Shown here piece by piece: positions 12,990 through 24,284 of a DNA stretch of 64,000 nt; the first letter of the stretch is position 1; each line of letters opens with the position of its first letter. Position numbers and translations under genes: made by a program. Origin of the DNA: Calliopsis andreniformis. Lineage: Eukaryota; Arthropoda; Insecta; Hymenoptera; Andrenidae. The notes under the pieces are model-generated. The model was not told the origin of the DNA and ran no database searches. It worked only from the letters and a program-made list of their open reading frames with translations. The DNA lies in NCBI RefSeq assembly GCF_051401765.1, contig NC_135066.1:22323501-22387500 (forward strand), read 5' to 3'.

Positions 12990-14604
12990 TACAGCTGGAC
13001 AATTAAAAAACTGGGAGGAGGGAGCTCCAGATTGGGTTCAGGTGCTAACCAGTATCCCTGTTGATGTTATTTGAATAAATCATTATCTCCAACGTTTCCT
13101 GGTGTTCTCGGGGGAAGTAGCCTTCACTTTTGACTAGGACCTTTGTTTTGTTGAAGAGTATCTTGTGCCCTGTTGCCTTCTGATGTTCTGCAACAGTGGA
13201 TTGTATATATCACAATCTAGTGCAACGCTCATGTTCTTGAAGCCTTGTACTCACGCTCCTCCCAGTTTCGCCAATGTATAGTTTACTACATGAGCAAGGT
13301 ATTTTGTATACTTCAGCCGATGAAAACTGTGGTTGAGGATGGGGGAGTTAAGCATTTCGCCAATTTTGAGATGTGTTGTTATGAGCCCAGACGACTTACG
13401 TAAAGCAACTATGAAAGGGCTCGATTCAAAGCTCTTTCCGAGACCTTTGACCTTGCCTGGAAGTCACCATGCAAGGGCCTATAGGCATTTCCGTTGCACC
13501 CAATTAATAGAAATCTCTGAAAACCAATATCATCGAAGTTTTGCAGTTTTGCAGTCGAATTCCCACCATTTTTCCCATAGATTTTTGAGTATGAAAGGGC
13601 CAAGAAATTCGGTTTAGCGGGCTCATTTCTAATCTAGTTCGAGTTTAATACACGGCTTAGACTGGGAAACAAGATCGAGCATTGCTCTCCTTCGAGCAGA
13701 ATCTTAGAGTACAGTATGTAAAGTAAAGTCACTGTAACATTGTCTTAATGACGCGTCCCCCGCATACCTCTATGCGTAATCTAGAGAGAGAGAAGACTTA
13801 GTTCCGCGACACTTGAATTCACAAACACTTGTATTCCTTTGAGTCAAACTTAAACATGTAATAATACACATTTTTATAAGGTTTGTTAAATTGGACTTAG
13901 TTCAATCAAAACCTTTCCTAAATTCAAGAAGAAGCGAACGCGTAACTATCCCACAATATTATATCTTTACCGATCGAGATATATTATAAATTTGAAAGTT
14001 ACGAGGCTATACTAACATCTTCGCAATCCTTGCGAAGGTTCCCTTTCCTAACCTACACGTGGTTCCCGCTGTTGGCCGTTGCGCACTCGGTTCGTCCACT
14101 TCCGTGAAGTGGCTTCCAACGAGTGCAAAGTTATTCGTTGGTTCGTCCACGAAACAAAATTTCCAAAAACCCTGACCCTCGGTCAGACTACCTAGCCCTC
14201 GGCTCGTAACAGTGTAGTGAAGATGGTCTTTATATTGTGTTTTTTAAGATTCTGCTTATGCGGTCAGTTGTGTCCTTTATGTACGGGAGGAAGGTGGTAT
14301 TATGTTTGTCACTATTGTCTGGTGTGGATTATTTGTTGAATGGGTTCATGATTTTGTTTATGGTGCGGTTTATTTTGTACTTGGAGAAGCCATTTTGTTG
14401 TAGCCTTGTTGTGATGTGTTGTAATTCCTGGGGCAGGTGTTCCTTTTCACTAATGTTGATAGCTCGGTGTATTAAGGAGTTTATTACTGAATTTTTACCA
14501 CCCATATAAGTTACATGTGAAGCATATTTTATACTCATGTTACGGAACATGTGAGTTTCGGATTTGTAACATCTATACAATATAGACATAACTGTGTTTC
14601 ATAG
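12990..14604 (-). pseudogene. Penelope-like element, RT end and GIY-YIG endonuclease, interrupted
   Basis: Read on the minus strand, 14589-14216 gives the late RT/linker region of a Penelope-like element (INSLIHRAINI, then a segment with PYIKDTTDRISRILK). The coding sequence resumes at 13376 with GEMLNSPILNHSF, then EVYKIPC and LYIGETGRSVSTRLQEHE, which is the GIY-YIG nuclease with its YIG, conserved Arg and Glu-rich helix. STVAEHQKATGHKIL, YFPREH and NNINRD follow, as expected to the end of this domain. A solo LTR (13377-14211) splits the gene, an in-frame stop follows CTRL, and frame changes occur. Upstream RT motifs are missing; the sequence stops where an LTR begins at 14605. It is non-functional. 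Confidence 0.8.
13377..14211. mobile_element. Solo LTR (LTR-G) inside the Penelope-like element
   Basis: The insertion starts TGTTATGAGCC and ends GGCTCGTAACA, so it has TG...CA termini and inverted ends. It is flanked by GTGT at 13373-13376 and 14212-14215, a 4-bp target duplication. Removing it rejoins the Penelope coding sequence on both sides. At 835 bp with no internal gene it is best read as a solo LTR left by recombination. Orientation could not be set. Confidence 0.75.
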
Positions 14605-15362
14605 TGTTACATCCGGCCTTTAGCTGGTCCCCTATATTGATGTCAATAAGCAAGAAATGCTGATACATTCCGAAATGTTCAACTAAATAGGCTAACTATT
14701 GCGACCAACTCTACCGAGCTGATTCGGCAAAACAATACGTAAGCGTTCTCCTTTTTGATATTAGGAATTATGACCCAAAAAGGAGTACTAGAAGAACAAG
14801 ATCCGATAGTATGCAAAAGAAGTTGAATCTTGAGTTATATCGAGTCAATCAAGGATCCGAGCGAAACTTTGGTCACCAGCCATGCGAGAGTTGTAACATC
14901 GTAACAGGGCGATCGGCGTATACAGGAGGGCGTATTGTAATGTTTCGCAGAAAATTGCATAAGAGTTTAAGGGTATTGCGAGTGTACTCCGCGAAATCTG
15001 AATCAGCCTCCTTAGACCGCGTCGAAAGAATCCGCGAAGTCCGAGATAGGAAAGTGCTTGCAATAAGGAAACCGCACCGAGAAGCGATCACGAACGACAG
15101 ACGATCAACTAAACCTACAAGGTGACAATATTAAGACTGTACAGACAGCAAAGAGTTGGTATGCAATTTATATTTTGTTAAATATATGAAATTGTTAAAC
15201 CAAAGCATAGTCTACCAGCCCACTTCTCCTTTTTCTTTTCAAGTACACTTCTCAGATAAATTTAATCAAGGTGTGCTTTAGCACTCTAAAAAAGCAAGAA
15301 CCCTTAAGATATATCACCGCCGCGCCACTCGAGTTGGTCACCCGTCTAGTTAAGATGTGAAG
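14605..15362 (+). mobile_element. LTR-A, copy 1
   Basis: It starts TGTTACATCCGGCC and ends in a decayed CTAGTTAAGATGTGA. It aligns along its length with the LTR at 61630-62385, which ends GGATGTAACA, and in reverse with the split LTR at 18851-20759. It lies upstream of the gypsy pol relic on the same strand, so it may be that element's 5' LTR, but the distance is too short for an intact gag-pol. No clear target duplication was found. Confidence 0.7.
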
Positions 15363-16289
15363 GGAATAATTGAGGTTACAAACGTGTTCACAGGATTCAC
15401 TCTTTACTAATAAATCAATTAAGCTCGAGTGTCGTGTCTCAACTGATCCTCGCTCGGACATTAAGCTTCCAGTAAAACCGCACGCGGAAAACGTGCGCCC
15501 TCTAATTTCATTTTCTCACACGGGTGCTGACCAATCAACTTGCTTCGGCTCCGACATCCGCACCTTCTATTTTCTTACACGCTAAGCTAAAAACTAAGAA
15601 AACGTGCACGACTTGTGGGGGTAAGTTCCCTTACGGAAACTTTGGTGACTCATCGGAATTTCCTCCAGGCCCTCGCTTGCCAGCGAAGTTGACTTCGAAG
15701 TCCACCGATGGTCGCGTACATGCGGATCCATCGCCATTTGGCCCTTTATGATGCCTGCCTTGTTATTGAGGACCAAAACAAAACTCGACGAAAACATACA
15801 TACAAAAGACAAGCTAATAAAAATTTACTTGGCTTTCTCAAAAATAGCTTTCCGCAGTTGCAAGTGTCACAAACCTTGTCACCATCTGCACGCCAAATGT
15901 TTTATTTGCCCATGCAGACGAACGCCAGAGATGTAACAATAGACACTGTATTTACAAAAATTTAAATTCAAATGAAATTATAAAAAACTTATTAATTTAA
16001 CAGCTCTTTTAAACGATGACGTTTGCTGCCATTTGTGGCACGCGGGAGAAATAGCACCATGTATCGGACATCCGTTGCTTCTCCACTCTGCCGTAACGCA
16101 CAGAACGGAGACGCACAGTGATCCAAACGGCCTATTTAGGTGGAAAAAATTCAAAATTTTATCATCTCCGATTACTCAATAATTAATTTTTTTAAGTACT
16201 TAAATCCTTACAGATCCCTAAATGAAATATCATTTACGATTAAAATCTATTTTAATAGGTTAAAAAACGAACAATTTACACGTCACGTT
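15363..16289 (+). other. Possible remnant of an LTR-element internal region
   Basis: It lies between LTR-A copy 1 and the pol relic. Frames are short, and I could not recognise a gag or protease motif. It may be a heavily deleted internal region of the same retroelement. Confidence 0.35.
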
Positions 16290-17366
16290 TTACGTTTGAA
16301 CAATTACGGGGTGTTAGTGAACGCGGTGAAGTGTGTACCCGACCGTTACCAAAAAAAGTCGAAGCGATTCGAACTTTTCCGTGCCCAGAGACAGTAAAGG
16401 AACTGTGCCAATTTCTGGGTATAGTGAATTTTTACCGTAGATTTCTGCCAGCAACCGCCTAAATCCAGGCTCCTTTGAATGCGGTTCTGCAAGGGAACGT
16501 AAAGGGTCGAACCCCCGTCGAGTGGACGCCGTAGAGGTTAGAAGCGTATGACTGCTGCATGCTTTTGGCACATCCGGACGTCAAGCTACCCTTTGCCATC
16601 TTTACCAACGCATCGGACTTTACGGTAGGCGCCGCATTACAGAAGCGATCGCGCGACGGGTGGCAGCCGTTAGCGTTTTTTACGAGAAAACTGACACAGG
16701 CCGAACAAAGATAGAGTCCATTTGACCGTGAACTCTTGGCGATATACAAAGCTGTTAGGTATTTCCAGCATATGATCGAAGAACGGGTGTTTGCGATCTT
16801 TACGGATCATAAGTCCCTGATTTTCGCGTTCGCGCAAAAGCCGCAAAAAGCACACGGCGCGACAATTCTGTTGGCTCGACCTCATCGGCCAATTCACATC
16901 TGTGTCCGGCAAAGAAAATGTAGTTGCGGATGCTTTGTCTCGAATCGCGGAGATCGCGAAAGCAATTGACAGAATCAAATTGGCAGAATCGCAGCAACGG
17001 GACGAGGAACTGCGTTCACTCCTGCAATCGGACTCGTCCCTCGTGCTCAAAAAAGTCGCACTTCCCAGTACGAATATACAGTTATATTGCGATACCACGA
17101 CTCCGACTCTACAACCGTTCGTCACGACGCAGTACCGGAAATCGGCATTCGTGTCACTCCACGATCTCGCTTACCCTGGTGCTAAGGCAACGACGAGGCT
17201 ACTATCTGAACGTTTCGTGTAGCTAGGTATGCAAAAAGACTGTAAGACCAGGGCACGAGCGTGCATACCGTGCCAATGTATGAAAATCAGTACACACGTG
17301 TCTACCCCACTGGGCAATTTCGTTGCACTCTCGGACCGTTCTGACCACATCCATGTGGACATCGTC
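16290..17366 (+). pseudogene. Ty3/gypsy-type pol relic (RT end, RNase H, start of integrase)
   Basis: Across two frames the order is LVNAVKC, then [22 protein letters not shown] (end of the RT thumb), then FTNASDFTVGAAL with RNase H blocks FDRELLAIYKAVRYFQHMIE and FTDHKSLIFAF, then SGKENVVADALSR, and finally an integrase start with a zinc-binding-like stretch (ACIPCQ) and DHIHVDIVG. Stops interrupt it at several points. The first RNase H block has Asn where Asp (TDASD) is usual. The catalytic RT motifs (YxDD) are absent, as about 20 codons are missing after VNAVKC and all upstream RT is lost. The integrase stops where LTR-B sequence begins at about 17367. Confidence 0.85.
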
Positions 17367-17976
17367 GGCAGAGCGTTTGGAAGAGCGGTTTTCCAATGGA
17401 CGAAAAGGTGAGGGTTCGTGAGACGTTCGGTTAAGCAGTTGAAAACAGGCAATTCCACATTTCATCTGTCCAAATGCATCGAAAGGACATCTATGGTAAG
17501 CGCGACGCAACCCTTGCAGCCCTCAGTCTCGGGTACGGATGGCTCCTTCGACCTTACAGGGCAATACCTGTGATCATAAACAGCCACATCTGCGAAACAT
17601 TCATTACGGTTTTCTACACTAATCCGATATGCCTTTGCTTTCTCCCATGAATTTGTTTGCGACTTTTTCGACCGGAAGAAGAGATTACCACCTCCGCTAA
17701 AAGAAGTAACCAAAGAAGACCCAACCTCGTTGGTGTCAAGTAACAAATTAAATTCGAGTATTTCGATGAAGCTACACCAAAGAGAAGTCGCGCTGGAGGG
17801 ATGCAAGGGCACGAGGAAAGAGACTTCGGAAAAAATCGTTAGTATCGGTCGTAATTTCTTCGCCAAACTGTGTAACAACTTGTTTTTATTTCCGAAATGC
17901 CGCAGAACGTTTTAAAATAATCGGTTGTCGGTCATTAAAAGGTCAAGTGCTCGTTTGGTGAAGTGATCAGTGTTAG

Positions 17977-18446
17977 TGTTGACGCGTACAAGTTTTTACA
18001 TCGATAAATACCTGTATTCACATCAACTTTCTTCCGTGGTAAACTAATATCACGTAAGAATTCACTGAACTGATCCTTTGTTTAAGTTGTTTTATTACAG
18101 TAATCTAGGTATGATACAAAGAAGTCTTACAGAATTTCTCACTGGCTTATCGCTCGCTTGACCTCTCGTGTCTTCAGCTAGCTGAGTACTGTCTTGAAAA
18201 CTGTTGGTTGCTATTAGTTAATCGTTGGCAAAGAGAGGGGGCACAAGCATAGTTTGAAAAATGTTAGAACCTATATCTGAAAACGTCCTTTGTTCCCAGA
18301 ACTCAGTTCCTGAAACCTTTGTGGCCTCCTCTTAGTTATTTATGATGGTCAGTAAGCAAAATGAGAATCAGGTATAAACTAAACTGCCCTATTGTGACCA
18401 TGAGTAGTCCAACTTCGATCAACTAATCAAACTATAACGCCCAACA
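17977..18446. mobile_element. Solo LTR (LTR-D) inside Rep-1 copy 1
   Basis: It begins TGTTGACGCG and ends ACGCCCAACA (TGTTG...CAACA). The pentamer GTTAG flanks it at 17972-17976 and 18447-18451. The uninterrupted Rep-1 copy 3 has a single GTTAG at the matching place (reverse complement, near 39413-39420). Length 470 bp, no coding region. LTR ends plus a 5-bp duplication identify a solo LTR. Confidence 0.85.
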
Positions 18447-19409
18447 GTTAGTGACCGCGAAGTATTGTAAATGCAAGGTGGTTTCTTGTGATGTTGTATA
18501 CCTGCAATCAGCACTACCTGGGCATCATCCCCTAATGATCAGAATCGGCACAGTGACCCAATGGAGCAAGTGTTCAAGCAACAGGTGAATTCTTCTCCGA
18601 ATGGGTGAGTTTTATCGATAGAAATTACTCATATTACTTTGGTCCGTCATAATTAAAAAAATAAAAATCAATGTTTCTGTACTTTCTACCGATTACGGCA
18701 ACTGATACGTCCAATTTTCGTTCATTCGTTATGAAATAAGTATTCTTGTACAGTTTTCAATGTTTTAATACACAGTAAAATAACGTACAATTCGTAGGAA
18801 CTACGAAAACATTATTTTTTATTTTTTTTTACTATGGTATTACTTTACTATGTTACGTTCTAACTAAACGAGTGATCGTCTCGAGCGGCAGAGATCGATC
18901 TTCAGGATTCTTGTACTTTTAAAGTTCTGAAGCACACCTTGATTATGCTTATCTTATAGGGTTTTCTTTCATAGAAGGAGAGGAGGGAAGTAATCTGGCA
19001 GACTATGTTTAGATTTAACAATTATACATATATTTAACAAGTTGCAGTTTACATACGTCGCGGTTTTCCTTTATTTCACGCACTTTCCAACGTCGTACTT
19101 CGCGGAGATTTCTCTACGCGGTATAAGGAGGCGGATTCGGATTTCGCGAAATTACTTTTTGTTCCCTTCAACTCTTTACGCGGTTTTCCGTTACTACACG
19201 ATACGCCCTCGCTGTTACAATGTTACAGCTCTCTCGTCGGAGTGATGGTCAGCGAATTACTCTTATCCCGGACCGACTAACCCTATATTCTCCGACTTGA
19301 CTTCTTTTTATATTATTCCTTTTCGAGTCATTATTCGTAATACCCAAAAGGAAAATGCTTACGCGTTGTTTTGCCGAATCGGCCGGGCGGAGTCGGTTGT
19401 AATCGCTCG

Positions 19410-20674
19410 TGTAACGACCCACGGTCTACCATCTCACTCGATCTATTACTATCTCTCTCTATCTATTACCGTCTCTCTCTATCTCATTGTATTTGTATCC
19501 TTCTAATACCTCATTATTATATATTACCGCGTATTCTATTATCTTAATACTAATTAATATTTTTGTACTTTATTTTCATATCATATACTATAGCTTTCCG
19601 TAATATTTTAACACAAACACATCGTATGTCCTACGTTTTCATTTACGATTAGAATAAGACCGCCATTAGAAATAAGACATTACGCATGCGCGAACTCCGA
19701 CTAGCGGGTATATAAGGAGCTGCGAAAGCAGCAAAAGACACATTTCTTCCTGGCATCGAGTTCCGAATTGACGAAGATCTTGAAGGTAGCTCATATACTC
19801 GGCCAGTGAGATCGAGACCGCTCCTTTACAGGTAGCGACCATTTTCCAGCGATCAAGAGTATTTGATGCTCCTTTACAGGTTCAGTCTGGAGTAGCCGTA
19901 TCACAGGTGCACTACGACGATTCCTGTGAAGTGCAGTACGGGCAACATCTTGGAGGAAGTTGATATACTAATAGATCGAGACCGCTCCTTTAGCGACCGT
20001 TCTAACAAATAGTAGTTGATGCTCCTTTAATATAGAGTTCGTACTCGCCAGAAGCAGACGAATCGCCTGCCAACAAGCGCTAGAAGCCGTTCCTAGTCGG
20101 GCACATTTCTAAGACCGCTTCTGAAGAGTCTTTTCTCCAGGGTAGCAACTGACGTGGGAAAGATAGCGAAGGGCTTACGGATGCTTAGGCAATTAGGCAA
20201 AGATTATATGTTTCATGGAACCTTGAGACCGCTCTGAGATTATAGCCATCTATAACTTTAGCAGCGACTAGGGCATACGAGGCAGGATCTACTGCAGACA
20301 CATACACAACACACTGCGACTTGTACAGAGGATTCTCTACCGCGAATAATATTATCACATAATACCCTTGCGTTATCGAGATAGTTGACAGATAATTATA
20401 ATCACGTTCAATATAACGTCACATTTATATAACCACATATATTATAACCTTATATTATCGTATGATTTTATTAATATTGAACCGAATTAGAATAAACATC
20501 AAGATTGTATTAACGTTAGGATTAGAATATCTTTTATTGAATAAATTATTGTTAAGAGAGATATAAGCCTGGGATTTCAACTCCTTAACCGCACGCCACA
20601 CGAACCCCCACCTTTTTGTCCGTTGGAAAGCCGCTCTTCCATGGACAACGTAGCATCGCTTTAGGGAGGTTACA
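19410..20674 (+). mobile_element. LTR-B copy 1, complete solo LTR
   Basis: It runs from TGTAACGACCC to GGGAGGTTACA (1265 bp) and is flanked by CTCG at 19406-19409 and 20675-20678, inside LTR-A copy 2. It holds a CTCT/TATC-rich microsatellite (19438-19500), a TATATAA box, and an internal duplication of a block containing GATCGAGACCGCTCCTTTA and GATGCTCCTTTA (about 19818-19890 and 19976-20030). No coding region is present. It serves as the reference for the broken copy at 17367-24078. Confidence 0.85.
19709..19715 (+). promoter_or_regulatory. TATA box of LTR-B copy 1
   Basis: GGGTATATAAGGAGC is conserved in the inverted LTR-B copy 2 (23734-23740, minus strand). The conserved position in two copies supports it as the retroelement core promoter; transcription is not shown. 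Confidence 0.6.
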
Positions 20675-22266
20675 CTCGCATAACAATGTTATGAAATGCA
20701 TCAGCATTTCTCGCTTATTGACAGCGAAAAAGGGAACCAGGTGAAGGACGAATGTAACAACTAAATCGGCATTTTTAAATTCTTTTTCCTCGTTTTTTAT
20801 TTTTTACAACTTGGATAACTAATTTAAAAATCTAAACGAATTGTATAATATGTGTCGCGATAGCTAACGTGTTCCTCATTTTTTTCATAATTTTCCATCT
20901 AATAGTTTAAGAGAAATTGAGCAATAACGTACAAATCTTGAGTTTCTTGTACAAATCTCGGGTACAGGAAGTAGTGAACGCTACGCGTAGCTTGTGCCCT
21001 GTCACCCGACGGCCGTCCGTCCGCTATAGGCGCTCTCTGATTAGTCAATGTTTTTCGTTAATAACTCCTTAACGAAGGCCCGGAGAAAATTTTCGATAAG
21101 AAAAGAGTTGCTTAGAATTACCCCAGGAATCACCCCTTCTCGGGACTTACACTTATACTGGGATATTCTATATACATGTGAGATTATATTAACCGTGATT
21201 ATCATCTAACATATAATTATCAGTCAATTATCTCAATAACACAAGGGTTATATAACTACGCTTATATATCGTTCAACGCGAGTTAGATTATGTGATTATA
21301 CATTTATATTATTCGCGATAGAGGATCCTCTATACAAGGAGCAGTGTGAGTGTTGTGTGTGTGTCTGCAAATGGATTTTGCTTCGTATGCCTCAGTCGCT
21401 ACCAAAGCTATGGGTGACCTCGGAGCGATCTCAAATCTTCTTGAAACCCTTGCTTGATTTGTCTAAGAATCAGTAAGCCTTTTGTTATCTTTGCTATATT
21501 AGTCGCTGCCCTTGAGAAAATACTCTTCAGGAGCAGTCTTAACATGTGTCGGACTGGGAACGGCTTCTAGTGCTTGTTTAACAGGCGATTCGTCTGCTTA
21601 CGGTTAGCGCGAACTATAACCTTAAGGGCTTAGGGTAGTCACGTGACTTTACGAGATTTCCTGGTCGGTATCTCCCGTTACAGTTTTCTTTACAGAAATA
21701 AAATTATCCACAGACATGTGGCTGCCTAATGAATGCGAGATGGAGCCACACTATGATTCCCCCTCCACTATACATACTACTATACGAGCCGTATGTACGT
21801 GAATTCGGCCCTTCGGATCACTTCGGATAGATTCGGAAAGACGAGAGAGAAGGCAAATGTCAAATCTTACTCTCGCGTTTCTAAAACGCTATTGTGGTTT
21901 GGCCCAAGTCGCCCGCAAGCGACATTGAGCGGCACGAGTCATTCGTAAAATATTTCGAGTGGAAACTCTGGTTTATCTGCAAAACTAAATCAGTTTAATA
22001 AAAATTACTTTTCGAGTTTATGTAACTTGAATGTAAAAGATGATATACTTACAAGTTTTACACTTTCTACGTTCTTGATACCAGCCTTTAAAAAACAATT
22101 AAAACAAGTTCATGATGATTTCATATTAATTTACTTACAAACAATAAGAGTAAAAGGATTTTACTTATCTCTTTGTATATGTGGCGAATTATTTCCAATT
22201 CGTTTCTCCTTCCGGTTTGGTCTGGGTTAGGTCAGGGTTAGCTCTGGGTATATACAAAATATCGGC

Positions 22267-22413
22267 TTCCGTGGGGGAAGATCAACGCTCGACGCGATCG
22301 ATCACGTTGCGTTGGCGATCAGTTTAGATATCGCCAACGCATTTAACTCCCTGCCCTGGGGGGCAATAAGGGTGGCACTCCGAGAGCACGGGGTGCCGCC
22401 CTTGCATGTGTAG
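22267..22413 (+). pseudogene. Fragment of an R1/I-type reverse transcriptase
   Basis: One frame reads FRGGRSTLDAI, then AISLDIANAFNSLPW, then ALREHGVPPLHV followed by a stop. These are RT blocks around the first catalytic Asp of non-LTR RTs and are close in wording to the ORF2 at 45 kb (REGLSTIDAI, SLDIVNAFNTLPW). No neighbouring RT motifs are left. It is a short inactive scrap, GC-rich compared with its surroundings. Confidence 0.75.
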
Positions 22414-22560
22414 TAGTGCGTCAAATTCTCGAAACTCGCGTGCCAACTCAGGGCAGCACGGGCCTCCTGATTAGGCGCTGCCTGGTGTGGTCAAGCGGAA
22501 CTAAACTTGTCAGTTTTTTACTCTGTTTTATTTCTAACCTGGCAAGAAGCACTGCCAAAT

Positions 22561-22872
22561 CGCGCTGACGCTTTACGTCCTTGTATTGGAAGGTTTTGAG
22601 CTGGAAAAGGGCTCATTCGATAGAGGAAGGATCAATCTAGCCCGCGCTGGTCATGATTTCGCTCAGAACAATCTCTAAATTAGCTAAAAATGCTTAGATT
22701 TCATGGCTGTGAATTTGTCGATTTTTGCTTTACTTTGAACACTCATATTACTGAACATCAGCAGAATCTGATTAAATAATGACAAACGCGGGATAGATTG
22801 AACCTTCCTCTATCGAATGAGTCCTTTTCCATCTCAAAATCTTTCAGTATAAGAACGTAAAGCGTCAGCGCG
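22561..22872. mobile_element. Inverted-repeat element (MITE-like), 312 bp
   Basis: The left arm begins CGCGCTGACGCTTTACGT and the right arm is its inverse (ACGTAAAGCGTCAGCGCG). Similarity extends about 90 bases inward, including ATTCGATAGAGGAAGG and its complement. The middle is AT-rich and has no coding potential. I could not settle the target duplication. Confidence 0.7.
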
Positions 22873-23055
22873 TAAACCTCTGTTTCTGCCTAATTTTGTC
22901 GGTAATGTCACCGCCCTGACATATCTGATCCTAGGCCCTTAAAGGAGCATCAGTTACTATATTGCTAGAACGTTCGCTACTCCTAAGAGAGCAGTCTCGA
23001 CCCAACAGGGCTTAGTAGCTCAGCTGCCTCCAAGATGTCGCTCGTACTGCACTCC

Positions 23056-23509
23056 TGTGGCGGCACAGTCGTTGAGTCAGCCGCTCCGTAGAAAAGTGCG
23101 GTTCCTGTAATTTTAAGCGCGCGACATTTTGTATTGAGGGCGCCGCACGTTTCCGGGACGCGGCTTTTCCCGGCTTTTCCGGGAAAGCGTACTTTCCCTT
23201 TTTCCGGCAAGCGTTCATTCATTCTTTTTGGCAAGCGTGCTAGGCGTTAGACGTGTTATTCCGTGCAAAGGTTTTAACACTTTCGTTAAACTTAACGTGT
23301 ATTATAAAGAAACTCTAGTGAGCTGTACATAATTTATAATTAGTTTTAGTGTACAGATTTTTATATTTTATATTCTTAGAGTGTTAAGTGTGTATTATAG
23401 ACTTGTGTTAGACTTTAAATAAACTTTATTATAACTCTTGTTTAAACCTTACCAGTGGAGTGCTGATAAAGTCAATTCCCCTTTATCATTTCCTGACTAT
23501 ATCTCTACA
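23056..23509 (+). mobile_element. Solo LTR (LTR-C) in LTR-B copy 2
   Basis: It runs from TGTGGCGGCACAG to ATCTCTACA with CTCC on both sides (23052-23055 and 23510-23513). Removing it restores alignment with LTR-B copy 1. An AATAAA signal near 23417 and the TG...CA ends fit a gypsy-type LTR on the plus strand. Length 454 bp, no coding region. Confidence 0.8.
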
Positions 23510-24284
23510 CTCCCTTAAAATCGTCGTAGTGCCCCTGTCATAGAGCTCCGCAAACCCACGTCCGTAAAGGAGCATCGATTACTCTCGAGAATCGATTTCT
23601 GGAGAGCGATCGCTACCCTCTAAAGAAGCGGTCTCGATTTCTCTGGATGAGTACCTCAGCTGCCTCTCAGATCCTCGTGTTCTCGCAACTCGATGCCAGA
23701 GAGAAGTGTGTCTCCTGCTGCTTCCGTAGCTCTTTATATACCCGCCAATTGGAGTTCGCGCACGCGCAATGACTTATTTCTAATGGTGTACTTATTCCAG
23801 TCGTGGATGTTTTATATAAAAATCATACGAAATACGTTATACTTATATCAGAATATAATTAAAACCTATAGTATATAATATATGACATAGTTCAAAAATA
23901 TTAATTAGTATTAAAATAAACAGAATACGCGGTGATGTATAATAATAAGGTATTAGTAGAAAGAGAAGGAAATAAATACAATGAGATAGAGAGAGATAGT
24001 AATAGATAAAGAGAGATGGCAATAGCTACAGAAGGCTGGGGTAGAATGGAGTGAGAGGGAAGACTGTGGGGCGTTACACTAGTGTTTATGTATTTACGTG
24101 TTTTGCTCCGGCTTCGTCTCTTGAATGAGTGTATTTCTACTCAAGTGCGTTACTTCGCTTTGTTTTTTCTTTTTTTTTCTGATCACTGTGTACCTCCACA
24201 ATCACCGAAGTTAAAAATTCTTCAGCTGGAGAGTCCAGTTACAGAAGTTCCTCCTTTATCAAATCACCGACTTTCTCCACAACC

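Larger units (their letters stand above)
18851..20759 (-). mobile_element. LTR-A copy 2, solo, itself split by LTR-B
   Basis: The plus strand reads TGTTACGTTCTAACTA at the left and GAATGTAACA at the right, the inverted form of LTR-A. ACTA flanks it at 18847-18850 and 20760-20763. Rep-1 copy 3 has the unoccupied site (TAGT at 38974-38977, inverse strand). Parts 18851-19409 and 20679-20759 align to LTR-A copies 1 and 3; the gap is LTR-B copy 1. Blocks such as CCGAATCGGCC and AAGCACACCTTGATTA are recognisable. Confidence 0.85.
17446..21170 (-). repeat. Rep-1 copy 1 (unclassified repeat), split by two solo LTRs
   Basis: It is the reverse complement of Rep-1 copy 3 (38566-39950) from GGCAATTCC at 17446 through to the end near 21170. 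It is interrupted by LTR-D (17977-18446) and by LTR-A copy 2 (18851-20759). Subtracting these leaves about 1.34 kb, close to the 1.39 kb of copy 3. Within it the minus-strand frame 17878-17462 carries the conserved peptide blocks FSGGGNLFF, NECFADVAVYDHRYCP and SSxEPSVPETEG-like residues. The far end ends in GGACTTACACTTATACTGGG, a decayed form of the family terminus. Confidence 0.75.
21626..22938. mobile_element. TTAA-flanked 1.3-kb insertion in LTR-B copy 2
   Basis: TTAA occurs at 21622-21625 and 22939-22942. The uninterrupted LTR-B copy 1 has one TTAA at the matching place (20027-20030). Just inside are short inverted ends GGGCTTAGG and CCTAGGCCC. This is piggyBac-like target use, but no transposase remains. 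The interior carries a LINE RT scrap (22267-22413) and an inverted-repeat element (22561-22872), so it is itself composite. Confidence 0.6.
17367..24078 (-). mobile_element. LTR-B, copy 2, broken into four pieces by later insertions
   Basis: Reverse-complement matches to the complete LTR-B at 19410-20674 occur at about 17378-17445 (GGAAGAGCGG...), 21171-21625, 22939-23055 and 23510-24078, in the order expected for one minus-strand LTR. Its true start is TGTAACGCCCC at the 24078 end. About 170 bases are missing where Rep-1 entered, and the last 40 or so bases are missing at the left edge. Between the pieces lie Rep-1 copy 1, a TTAA-flanked insertion and LTR-C. A TATATAA box on the minus strand lies at 23734-23740. 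Confidence 0.75.

Noticed and set aside
14811..15125. 104-codon frame in LTR-A
   Set aside because: Not kept open in LTR-A copies 2 and 3.
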